Below are positions 45,769 to 55,965 of a DNA stretch of 64,000 nt, piece by piece. The notes below the pieces were generated by a model that was given only the letters and a program-made list of their open reading frames with translations, was not told the DNA's origin and searched no databases. The position numbers and the translations under genes were made by a program. How positions within the stretch are numbered: the stretch's first letter is position 1; each line of letters starts with the position of its first letter. This DNA comes from Phragmites australis (lineage: Eukaryota; Streptophyta; Magnoliopsida; Poales; Poaceae), in contig NC_084942.1 of the NCBI RefSeq assembly GCF_958298935.1, positions 6,455,501 through 6,519,500 of the forward strand, read 5' to 3'.

Positions 45769-46585
45769 CTCATGAGGGTTCAGCAGTGGTTGGTGTTGTG
45801 GCCGCGCCCTGGTCCGTGCAGTATACACCCGTATGCCTCCGAGGGTACCAAAGCTTGTGGTTGATGTTGAGGTCGCTGCCGGGGGGGGGGGGGGGGGTCG
45901 CGTGCTGTAGAGCCCATGGTTTCCCTAGGGCCTCCTTTCCTTCGGGGAGACCGTCAAGGTCGTCTGGTGAACCGGTTTTCGGAGCCAGAGTGACTCCGAT
46001 TATGCCTCCTTGGACGAGGTGGACTTGGGGTTCCCTGCGCGCGATTTGCATCACGAGGGCTACATCGGGGGCGCTGGCGGGGTCTGCGCACTCCAGAGCC
46101 TTGCACCTCATCGGAACCCTCTTTCACCGGAGGGGCCCGAGGAGGACGCCGAGCAGATAGATTCTCCGAAGATGTTGGCTCGTCTGGGGTATCCCAGGTA
46201 CTATCGAAGGAGATACCTTAGAACCAAGTCCAGGTGAGAACATTCCTCGGTTCGACTACCTACTGGAAAGTGGCCTGCCTGGCTACGACCTCGGCCGCAA
46301 CCTATCCTGGTGTCGTGAGGTCTTCACCATGCGAAGGCTGGATGGCTCTGTGCCGTCTGGAGTTTTCGTACCGACCCAAGGTTCTAGGTCGGTCAAGGCT
46401 GGAGGAACATCGTCCCATATAGCAATGGGGCTAGAGGGTACACGTGGTGTGCATGGCTGAGACAGCCACGCATATGGTTGCATGGTTGCAACGGTGGATA
46501 TGGCGGCTAACGCGTTGGTGGTTTTTCTGGTGGATTCCTACCTCTCTTTAGCACTTCTGTGTTCGAATCCCCACGGACGGCGCGT
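45769..46585. other. Internal part of a minus-strand LTR element, unidentified
   Basis: A G run (about 45881-45898) and GC-rich frames on both strands are present, without recognisable gag or pol domains. Next to the LTR, GAATCCCCACGGACGGCGC (46565-46583) reads on the minus strand like a tRNA-complementary primer site. Where the Helitron-like cluster ends and this element begins is unclear. Confidence 0.4.
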
Positions 46586-47585
46586 TGTTGGTGCAAGAGT
46601 TTGTCTTGCCCCAGCAAGTACGGTGAGAGTTTCTTCTAAGGAGGAGACTCAATCTTGGAGATGAAGTTTGAGAGGAAGGAACACCACAAATGTATTGATA
46701 ATAGAAAAATAGATCGGTCTGGGGGGGAGTATCACAGCGTGGTTTAGCGCTTGGGCACCTTTGTGTACAGTGTGTTCCCTTGAGCATTCTCCTTGTGACC
46801 ATTTCTTCCCAGATGACCACTACCCCTATTTATAGGGTGATACGTAGCTTAGTGTATAAGTTATCACGATGTACAAATATCTAGGACCTGGCCGATCTAC
46901 TGATCCTTATCCTGAATAACTACTTTTTACCCTACATAGAAGATAAATATCTACCGTGGTAACTATTGTGGTGCCTGCCCTCTAATGCGTGAGCCGGTTG
47001 CCAATTGCAGCCCAGCGCCACACTGCTGGGGGTGTCAAGATGACTTTCATCGCGTTAGGGTGTCAGGATAAGCACCACTTGCACTGGCACTAATCGGCCA
47101 TCTCCTCACGTTAGGTTGGCTGTAGGGGGTGTCCTTTTCTTTCCTGATATTATCTCCGGAGGCCGGCTGCATCTTTAGATTTCAGAAGGCCGCATGGGAA
47201 CCTGAGGGGTGCCCCGAAGGGGTCAGCAGCCTCTAAGGGCTAGGCCTCCTGCTGAGAGTCCGGAGGCTGAAGGCTCTGGAGGGACTTGCTGTAGCTCCGA
47301 GTCTTCAGAAGACCATGTATGTGCTGGAGAGGTGGTCCGAAGGGGTCCACAGCCTCTAAGGGCTAGGTCTCTTACTGAGAGTCCAGAGGTCGAAGGCTTT
47401 GGAGGGATTTGCTGTAGCTCCGAGTCTTTGGAAGGCCACACATGTGTCAGAGAGGTGGTCCGAAGGGGTCCGCAGCCTTTGAGGGCGAGGCCTCCTGCTG
47501 AGAGTCCAAGGACCGAAGACTCCGGAGGGACCTTTGATAGCGATCGTCAACCATTATCCTCAGGCTGGTCTATTTCCTCCCAACA
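46586..47585 (-). mobile_element. LTR of a truncated retrotransposon, 1000 bp
   Basis: The segment has inverted ends TGTTGG and CCAACA. Transcription would run leftwards: CTATAAATAGG at about 46828-46842 on the minus strand is a TATA box, and a primer-site-like sequence lies just left of 46586. That makes this the 5' LTR. The expected second LTR further left is missing. ATAAT follows at 47586 as the possible target sequence. Confidence 0.7.
47214..47535. repeat. Tandem repeat of exactly 123 bp inside the LTR
   Basis: Units start with CCGAAGGGGTC at 47214, 47337 and 47460; the third is partial. Because 123 is a multiple of three, long open frames cross the array on both strands; they are not genes. 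Confidence 0.88.
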
Positions 47586-47974
47586 ATAATCATATGTCTT
47601 GTGGTCTTATATTGATCTTAGAGGCAGATTACAGGGGGAGGGGGTTCTTGGCTAGCCTAAATGGGATCTAAAACTAGTAGAGGGCTCCTTGCGTGTAGTC
47701 TCGATGAGATGTCGATGTAGACCATGATTTACAGAAGGTTTGGGCTTGTGCAATGGGCTTGTATCTTGTCCTCTGTAGGGTCCACTGGCTCCGTATATAT
47801 ATGGTGATCGACGTGTGGTCTCCGGACTCCTTTCGAGTAGAATTCTATTATCCTTAGAGATAAATTTCCCTGTTTATGAGATACCTTGCCACATGCGAAT
47901 AATTTTCATACGTCTAAGGATTTATTTCCCAGGTACGGACGTATGCCTTTAGCATACAGAAAACCCTAGGGAAT
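47586..47974. other. Spacer before the hAT pseudogene
   Basis: No gene. A TATATATATGG word near 47797 and AGGATTTATTTCCCAGGTA near 47918 suggest repeat remnants, class not determined. Confidence 0.4.
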
Positions 47975-49519
47975 TTGGATATGTATAAGATACTCATATA
48001 TGGTAGTTTTATACTACCCATCGTTATTATACATTGCTTTGCTCATAAACTTAACTTGGTTGTCGTGGCCACTGCAAAAAAGATATTCAATATTGGCGAT
48101 TTCTTTGATATGATATTAGTTTTGCTGAATGTGGTTAGTTCATCTTGCAAGAGATATGACAAACTTCGAGAGCATCACCTAGAAGAAGTGAGGAAAGCAA
48201 TTGAAAGTGGAGAGGTTGCTACAGGAACTATACTAAATCAAGAACTTTCTCTTCAAAGGTCAGGTGGCACTCGATAGAACTCTCATTATAAAACATTGGT
48301 TGGCTTGTCAAAGATGTTTCCTTCGGTTGTTGAAGTACTAGAATATGTTGAGGAAGATGACACCGATGCCTACAAGTGGCATCAAGCTAATGGTCTTCTA
48401 AAATTTTTCAGTCATTTGATTCTACATTCTTTTTACATATGATGATGATGATTTTAGCTTTAACAAATGGGATGTCAAAAATCTTACAGAGAAAGGACAA
48501 AGACATTTTAAATGCAATTTTAGATGTGGAATCCACTAAGTGGGAGTTGAAAATTATTACTTCCTCCGGTCTGAAGTAAGCGTTGTTTTGGACATCGACA
48601 CGGTCCCTAAAATACAACTTTAACTACTACTTTTTGTTGTAATATATTGATAAAAAAATATCAAAAGTATACTATTATGAAAGTATTTTTTGAGATAAAT
48701 CTACCTATATCATTTTCAAGTATCTGAACTCAATACATAAAAAGTAATCTGTAACCAAAGTTTGAAATAGTTGACTGCACACAATCCAAAATAACACTTA
48801 TTTTGGATTGGGGGGAGTAAAATTGATGATGGGTGGGATTCTCTTTTGAACAAGGTATATATATTGCTTCTGCGAGGAACATGACATTTCAGTGATGGAC
48901 ATGGAAAGAATTATGGAAATCCAAAGAAGCCAAGGCAAAGGACCAACATTAACAATGAGGGATTGATTTTTTTTTTTTTTTGTTCTAGATATGTTAGGAG
49001 AAGAGTTCAATGATAGATTTAATGAGGTGAATTCTGAGTTGCTTGCATGCATGTCAACTTTAGGCCCTAGTGATTTGTTGTCATTTTGACAAGGACAAGT
49101 TGATGAAGTTAGCTAAGTTTTATCCTAATGACTTCAATCACAAGGATATGGTAACTCCTGAGCATGAACTTGGACTATACATAGATAATGTACAACATGA
49201 TACACAATTTGCTTGCTTGAAAAGTATAGGTGATCTTGCTAAACTAATAGTGGATACAAGGAAGCATCTCTTCTATCCTTTGGTGTATCAGTTTTTGAAA
49301 CTAGCGCTTACTCTTCATGTTGCCACTACAACTGTCGAGAGATGTTTTTTCAGCTATGAAGATTGTGAAGAATGCATTGTGTAACAAAATTGGTGACAAG
49401 TTTTTGATCTATAGCCTTATTTGTTTCTAGAAAGAGATTTGTTGAACACAATAACTAATGAAGTGATCGTTGATCGTTTCCATAAGATGAAAGATCATAG
49501 TGGGAAGAATGTAGTGTAA
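47975..49519 (+). pseudogene. hAT-family transposase (ZMYM1-like) with dimerisation domain, broken
   Basis: The frame carries HCFAHKLNLVVVATAKKIF, SSCKRYDKLREHHLEEVRKA, and LNQELSLQRSGGTR then TAG where the family has Trp. SHYKTLVGLSKMFPSVVEVL and YKWHQANGLLKF follow. A MITE (48560-48817) splits it after STKWELKIIT. It resumes with IDDGWDSLLNK, ERFNDRFNEVN-like sequence, and the hAT C-terminal dimerisation domain (LALTLHVATTTVERCF, MKIVKNAL) in shifted frames. It ends RFHKMKDHSGKNVV at 49519. These proteins are hAT transposases or domesticated relatives (zinc finger MYM-type 1-like). The N-terminal zinc finger is absent. Non-functional. Confidence 0.82.
48560..48817. mobile_element. Stowaway/mariner-type MITE in the hAT pseudogene
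   Basis: The ends are CTTCCTCCGGTCTGAAGTAA on the left and GATTGGGGGGAG on the right, inverted in the CTCCCTCC style. They are flanked by TA (48558-48559 and 48818-48819), the mariner target. Interior is AT-rich, 258 bp, no ORF. Confidence 0.85.
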
Positions 49520-50007
49520 TGTGCTAAAACTTTATTCCCTTTCTATGTTTTCTATCTTAATTAATATTTATATGGTTGGTAGTAACTTATGTTTTCCGTA
49601 GGTAGTAACATTATTTGGAAGACATATATCCTTTTTTACAATCTATGAATTATATTATATGATATTATGATATCTCAAAGTCATTTTGTGTGCAAAGGTT
49701 AGTTCACTTGAGTGATAAACGTGTCTTAATATTGTGTGATGAAATTATCTTATGAATTATGAGAAAATTAGTGTATATATGACATATTTAGATGCTTTAC
49801 GTTTATGATTATATCTCCATAATTTTCATACGCGTGGATGTTTCCACTAATTTTTCATCCTGCATCCACCCCCGGCTTTTACTAGTATTTACTAGAATTG
49901 TTTACCAAGCCTGGCATTGCTACATTAAAAAGAAAATTATGTGCCATGTGGAAACCCGGGCCCTGTCTACAAAATACCCCACCGGGCACGTCACTTCTTA
50001 GGCAAAA

Positions 50008-50175
50008 GGCGATGGATGCACTGCAGAATCACTGCAAAACATCAAACTCAGGTCACACTCACCAGCTAGCTAGAGACTGCACAGGAACTAAAACTGGAGT
50101 ACCAGCAGCAAGCAAATGAACCCTTTCAATGGTAGTTCCCGGAGTCATGCCTTCAGTCCAACTAATATTTAGATT
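50008..50175. repeat. Copy 1 of a diverged local duplication
   Basis: It shares CGATGGATGCACTGCAGAA, AGGTCACACTCACCA, TACCAGCAGCA and a CCAACTAATATTTAG-like end with 50939-51075, in the same order and orientation, about 930 bases apart. Origin unknown. Confidence 0.65.
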
Positions 50176-50938
50176 CCGTTTGATCGTAAAAACCGTTTTA
50201 GATTCTTTAATGATTCTTTAAATTCCTATCAAATATATCAAAACGTGAAACGTTTCATCTTGAATCATCTGAATTTTTCATCCAAGTGTGCAAGCTAACA
50301 TTATTTATCTTAGTATTACTGGACTCAAATAGAATGTACTTAGCTAAGTGTCCATATAATTACAACAAAAACTTAAATATTAGATATAATAATATCAAAC
50401 ACAAATTTAAGTTATCCAGATATAAATACGCTATGAGAGTACTGCTAAACAAATACGTTAAGAGTGATGATACAGTTTAATTTCAGACGTGATAAAAAAG
50501 ACAAGAATATTATCTACTAATTTATCTTATAGTTTTTTATTTATTTTTATTAGTAAAATATGTCACATATTCATAGCCGGTAAGAGATAAAAAATATAAA
50601 GGACGATGGTAAATAGTAAAAATATATAAATTATTTAAATTTTTAAAAAATTTATTAGATAGAAGGAGGGTAGAGAAATGATTAATTTACAACTTATTTT
50701 TTATATAGCAGAGATAAAACTAACATTATTTTGCAAGCTAATATTCAGTGACAGAGTGGTAAGTAGAGTGGTAATAAAGCAATTCCTGCCTGCCTGTCAA
50801 GGGTCAGCATGGTTGTCTTCTCCACGTATACTAGGATGACTGTCGTCACCAATGAACTAGATACGACTCCCAAGGTGATTTCCTCATCGGCGAACGTGCC
50901 ATCGAAATCAAATACGTACCCAACCGACTTGAGCACAA

Positions 50939-51075
50939 GCCGATGGATGCACTGCAGAAACATTCAGGTCACACTCACCATGCTGACCCTTCACCGGCCA
51001 ACGACAATACAATACAACTGGGGTACCAGCAGCAATTGCACCTGGAATCAAGACTTCACTCCAACCCATATTTAG
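50939..51075. repeat. Copy 2 of a diverged local duplication
   Basis: Counterpart of 50008-50175. Upstream of it a plus-strand open frame (50809-51075) reads MVVFSTYTRMTVVTNELDTT..., not recognised. Confidence 0.65.
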
Positions 51076-51690
51076 CTTTCTACCATGATTTTTTTTTCAT
51101 CCAAGTATGCAAGTTAACATTCAGGTTGAGAAGAAATATCTTAAATCGGCATCTTAGGTGCCACACTTTCATCAGGAGTGTCCTTTTCATTTCATACCCA
51201 ACTCAGCCACTCGCTCTAGATGATGACATCTCCTCAGCAATCACACAATAAAATAAAATTGCAAACAAAATATGTTAGGAACATCCAAGAATATATAATA
51301 AGTTGCCTGTATCCACCTGTGATAAATTTCAACTCTTGATCTGCCACCATCAAGCGAAAACCGTCTGATCCAAAACGAAAAAAATAAGTAACCACCAAGA
51401 ACCGCGTTCGCAACAATGAAGAGTTACACCCGATCCGACGCGTCCATTTTTCGATCGGACGGCAATGCGCAAACGCGCCATCGCCTCCGAACTCAATCCC
51501 GATTCCGATAGGGTGTGACCCCTAAAATTCTACCATGAAACATCCTTGACCAAAGCTGCTAATATACTAGTAGCAGAAGAACACAAAGAATCAAGAATCG
51601 ATTCCAGATGGCTGGTGGTGAATTTTCCTGCTGGGAAACAAAGCAAAGGTAAAGGCAAAGCAAAAGCAAGGCCATGGATTGGTCAACTGC

Positions 51691-52584
51691 TCAAGGGCAG
51701 AACGGCATGCCGTCCTTCTCCCGGTGGCTGGGGATGACGAAGTGCCTGATCCTGCCAACCTGCTCGGCGAGGTAGCTCTCGCACAGGAACGACTTGGAGA
51801 AGGCGTCCTCCACGGGGCGGTCGACGTCGTGCACGAAAACGTCAGTGGGGCCGTCGCCGGGGCGCCGCGCGCGCGCCGCCATGCCGGCGGTGTAGATGGC
51901 GGACATGCGGCCGGGGGACTGCGGCGTCCACCCGGTCGGCGCGTCCACCATGATGAGGTCCCATTCCAGCTCGTGGAACACAGGCGGCAGGCCCTTCAAG
52001 GCGAGCCGGCAGGACGCCTCCGTCGCGGCGGCGAGGTCGGGTTGGGCCGTGCAGCCGGGGTGGTCGCGGAGCTCGAGGAGCGCGTCTGCGTCGGTGAGGA
52101 CCGTGTCGTAGGCGACGTGGTAGGACTCGAGGCTCGGGTGCTTGGCGCGGACGGAGGTGATCCAGGACGCGTCCTCCTCGAGGAAGACCGTGCGGCCGCC
52201 GTGGTTGAGCGCCGCCCACATGGGGCTGTCGAGGCCCAGCCCAAACACCAGGAAGTTGCAGGGCGCCCGGCGCCGCAGCACGCGGAGCGAGACCCCGATC
52301 TCGTCGGCCGTCTGCTGCGGCGTGGTGTTGGACGTCGCGTAGTGCACCAGCGCCTCCGCCACCGCCGCCGGCACCTTGCCGCCGCACTCCGTTTCTTGCT
52401 GCCGCGACGACAGCGACGGGGAGGGGGAAGGGGAGAAGAGGGTGCGGGCGGCGAAGACGAGGAGGAAGGCGGCGAGGCAGGCCGCGAGGAGGAGGCGCAG
52501 CGCGAGGCCGCCCTTGCCCTGCATGAGCTTGGCCCGCAGGGAGGCGAGGTGGATCGCCTTGCGGGCGTGCATGGGGCTCGACAT
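51691..52584 (-). CDS. GXM: Glucuronoxylan 4-O-methyltransferase (DUF579)
   Basis: A single exon encodes 297 residues, from ATG at 52584 to the stop at 51691-51693. Residues 28-46 are a hydrophobic segment after basic residues, a type II signal anchor for the Golgi. The DUF579 domain follows: HYATSNTTPQQTADEI (81-96), APCNFLVFGLGLDSPMW (107-123), GGRTVFLEED (129-138), DLIMVDAPTG (209-218), PGRMSAIYTA (224-233), DVFVHDVDRPVED (248-260) and a conserved end PSHREKDGMPFCP. In the family it moves a methyl group from S-adenosylmethionine to O-4 of glucuronic acid side chains of xylan during secondary wall synthesis. FLEED and VDAPTG favour GXM over the related IRX15 group. The gene is very GC-rich, which produces long shadow frames on both strands. 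Intact. Confidence 0.9.
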   Translation of the reverse strand: MSSPMHARKAIHLASLRAKLMQGKGGLALRLLLAACLAAFLLVFAARTLFSPSPSPSLSSRQQETECGGKVPAAVAEALVHYATSNTTPQQTADEIGVSLRVLRRRAPCNFLVFGLGLDSPMWAALNHGGRTVFLEEDASWITSVRAKHPSLESYHVAYDTVLTDADALLELRDHPGCTAQPDLAAATEASCRLALKGLPPVFHELEWDLIMVDAPTGWTPQSPGRMSAIYTAGMAARARRPGDGPTDVFVHDVDRPVEDAFSKSFLCESYLAEQVGRIRHFVIPSHREKDGMPFCP

Positions 52585-52843
52585 GGACTGCCTCTCTTCT
52601 TGCTCAGCTCCTTCCTCCTCTTCTTGCCAAGGCCTGGGTCCTGTGTGGTTAGCGCTATATGATCTTGGGGTCTGGTTGATGATGCTTCAAGCGAAGCAAG
52701 TGAAGGAGAGGGAAAGCTAGCAGTCGCAGAGATGGATGGTCGATGGCATGGGCGAGGAGGAGGACAGGGCACCTGCTCTAAGTTTGGTGCTCTGCACTCT
52801 GCAGCGTTGGGGTTGCTTTCAGTTGAGATTGGAGGCATTCATC

Positions 52844-52867
52844 ATGGATGGATGGATGGATGGATGG
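52844..52867 (+). repeat. (ATGG)n microsatellite
   Basis: Six ATGG units in the presumed GXM upstream region, about 260 bases before the start codon. Confidence 0.9.
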
Positions 52868-53346
52868 TGTGCATGCACTTGGACACCTCACAGATGAGAT
52901 CAGTTGGATTTCTCATTCATATATTCATTTCTGATGGATATCTAATTTGATTTCCTATTCATTCATATATTTATTTCTGATTAGTGGCATGCATGCAGAT
53001 TGCAGAGGGTTGGATTTATACTCTGCTTTTGAAACGCGCAATCAATACAAGCTTATCTCGTTCCTGAGGCCGAAAACGAATATCACCCGTTTAAAGGAAA
53101 GCTTATCTATTGGCGTACATCAATCTTGTTGTTGCACAACTTCAAATGCATTTCATTTCGAAGGAAATATATATATTTCGTTTAACAGACTCTCTTCTTT
53201 ACCGAACGGTATAAGGGTGAAATCACTTCATTCCAACCGGGCATAATCCTCTAATCAAACTCATGTACCGTGAATATCACAGACTCATGTAATTATGTTG
53301 CAATGAAACATCACGGAATCGATGATCGATGCACTTGACGAGTATA
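52868..53346. other. GXM upstream region to Copia boundary, no gene
   Basis: AT-rich sequence without recognisable genes. It ends with GATGATCGATGCACTTGACG, which recurs right of the Copia element at 62012. Confidence 0.45.
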
Positions 53347-54780
53347 CCGGAAACTAAGTTGAAATGTATCTTATTTATTTGTGATATGTGATTGATATTG
53401 GTATTTATTTAACTTAGATCTTTGATTTTGTATGAGTTTTGATGTGATTTAAATTATTTTGGGATTTTATTTGAGTATATTGATTATAGACTAACTGAAA
53501 TTAGAATTGAAGATATGTGTTTGCTCGTCTCATAATGTGTAGGTGATGGATGCAACTTGGTGGTCAACGGCGAGATGATCGGGGCCAAGCGGAGTGCTTG
53601 GTGCTGGATGATCAGGAGGCCGAGCAGAGTCAAAGGTGATTCTAGCTGAACACGTGGATGTCAAGCAAAGCATGAAAGACGGATGGAGACAGCATATTGA
53701 CAAAGTCAAGCGAAGAAAATATTGGTGCCAGTGACAAGGTGGCCCGAGGGATCGGAAGCATGAGAGACTTGCCGACGGTGAGGATCGTATGATAGAGTAC
53801 ACATGTCGATATCGAAACACTTGCTTAAGGTGTAAGCAAGGCGGCGAGTCACACTTTGAGAAGCGTGTAGACGGTTTTGCGGTTTGATCTCAAAATCGTG
53901 GAAGGACTGTAGGAGTACGTGGCACCATCGTGAAGCTTGCGTCGAGACGAAGCTAAGTCATGAGGCACCGTAGCCGTCCGATGAATGGAGAAGAAAATGG
54001 ACCAAAATATCGTCGGTGGTAGGTATGAGTGTACTACAAGAGAGGTGTATTTTGGAAAAAAAACTATGAAGCTTAGGAGTCAAGTTTTATAGACCTATAA
54101 ATAGAGGGGGAGGGTTATGAGAAAATTTGAACCAGCCACTTAAGTCCCCTTGTGTCACCCATTTGAGAGTTTAGAACTAGGGTTTTAAAGGAGAGAAGGA
54201 TAAGTGCTTAGTCTATGTAATAGATGAGAGTTTTGAGAGATAAATCTTTGTAATCCTCCTAAAATAGGGTTGATCTCTTTAAGTAATAAAGTATATACTT
54301 GAATTTCCCTCCTTCTAGTTTCCCTCTATTGGTTTTCTTGCAAATTTGCAAATTTTTTGTTTCCGATTTTGATTTTTTGGCTGAAATTTTAGCACCTTGT
54401 GAGGTCATTCTTCTTGTTGATAGAGGCATAAAATTCGTATACACACGCTTATGTAATGGGGTCTTGAATTCTCTTGGCTCTAGACAATCAACTTGGAGAG
54501 TTTCGTTGCTCGGTGTTCATCTTTTCTTGTTTCTTTGCAAGTTATGATCTTTCGAGTGCTAAGACACATGGATTGATCTTAAATGGAATATATGGTTCAT
54601 ATATCATATATGGAGTCGTGTTGTCTCAATTTTCTCTTGTTAAAATTTCCCTCTATTTTTGCTTCCGTTTGAATTTTGAGTTACGTTGGGTGATCCAAAT
54701 AGGAGAAAGCCATCGATTTCGCAAGAAATTAGTTGGGGCACCTATTCACCTCCCCTTTAGTCGTCAATCTCATTCCTACA
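53347..54780 (+). repeat. 5' LTR of the 53-62 kb Copia element
   Basis: It aligns end to end with 60553-61977, for example GGTGATGGATGCAACTTGGT in both. The first bases (CCGGAAAC) have decayed from TGAGAAAC. A TATA box CTATAAATAGAG is at about 54095-54106. It ends in CATTCCTACA. Confidence 0.88.
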
Positions 54781-54837
54781 ATTGGTATCAGAAACAGTTT
54801 GATCACTTGTTGACTTTAACCGGCTTTGTGATCCATA

Positions 54838-55965
54838 AGCGATATGGAGAGAAGTGGGAAGATTCTGTTGTTTGATGGCTGTGATTTTTTTAATAGGAAG
54901 GTGCGCATGGAGGCTTATCTCTTAAGCCAAGGAGTATAATTTGGGAGGTAGTTGATTCCAACTATGATATCATTGCTGCTCACACGACTCATGTTCAAAT
55001 CGAACAGTATAAGGCTAACAACAAGGCCAGAAATATTTTGTTCATAAGCCTGAGTCAGAATGAGTTTGACAGGGTTCAGCACCTCCGTACTGCTCGGGAG
55101 ATCTGGATTACTCTAAGTATCTTTCATGAAAGCACTAATCAGATTAAGGCTAGATGCTAAAGCATATATAACCAAGAATATCAAGTGTTTGTGTAAGGTC
55201 CTGGAGAGTCTTTGGACACCATATTTGCTCATTTTGATAGAATTGTTAGCAATCTTCGATCAACTGGTGTCTTTTCCTATTGTGACCACAAGAGAGCGAT
55301 CAAGTTTCTCTATGCACTCGATCGTAGCATATGGGACATGAAGATCTCAAGCATTGAAGAGTCATCAAGTTACGACACGTTAACTTGTGATGAACGCTTC
55401 AGCAAGCTCAAGTCCATCGAGATAGCTAAGGCGGCTCGGATTGGTCTTGGAAAACCCCTGTCTCAGAATTATGACGTCGGTTTCCAGACCTAGCGGTGGT
55501 AACCAGTATAGAGTTGGTGTTTCTTATGCTAACACTTTATCTGGTGGATTTGCTTTATCTTCCTTGGTCTCTATCACATAGGAGCATGTGGATGTGTTTG
55601 ATGATGAGGATCTTGCACTGATCGTGAAAAAATTCACCCACTTCTACAACAACCGCTGAGACCGGAGGAGGGGTAGTTCTCGTGCTTTCTTTGAGTGTGG
55701 TGACTCCACCCACTTCAAGTCAGGCTGCCCCAAGCTCAAGAAGAAGGAAAACCGCGACCACGACTATGACAAGCATAAGAAGACCTTCTTCAAGAAGAAC
55801 CACGACAAGATGGCTAAGAAGGTGGCCAAGGTGGCTTCTAGGGTGTTCGTGGCAGCTCTCAGTGACATCGACACCTTTTCAAACAAAGATGAGAGCTCAA
55901 AGTAGGATGAATCGCAAGTGAAGAGCAAGAGGAAGACCAAGGACCTCACTGGCCTCTGCTCCATG
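54838..55965 (+). pseudogene. Copia gag, broken
   Basis: The frame starts LLFDGCDFFNRKVRMEAYLL. The UBN2-type gag domain runs through VVDSNYDIIAAHTTHVQIEQ, LSQNEFDRVQHLRTAREIW and FAHFDRIVSNLRSTGVFSY (to about 55495). The zinc knuckle is FFECGDSTHFKSGCP (about 55687-55731); the first Cys of CCHC is Phe here. A lysine-rich tail follows. Stops occur near 54940 and 55155. Confidence 0.75.

Larger units (their letters stand above)
49520..51690. other. Intergenic with a duplicated segment, no gene called
   Basis: Mostly AT-rich. Two related segments (50008-50175 and 50939-51075) are described separately. The last part (about 51240-51690) is likely the 3' UTR and downstream region of GXM. Confidence 0.45.

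Noticed and set aside
47209..47589. 126-codon open frame
   Set aside because: It is the translation of a 123-bp tandem repeat in an LTR, a multiple of three, open on both strands.
51679..52838. Long frames (327, 280 and 181 codons) overlapping GXM
   Set aside because: They are shadows of a very GC-rich gene; only the 297-codon minus frame shows DUF579 motifs.
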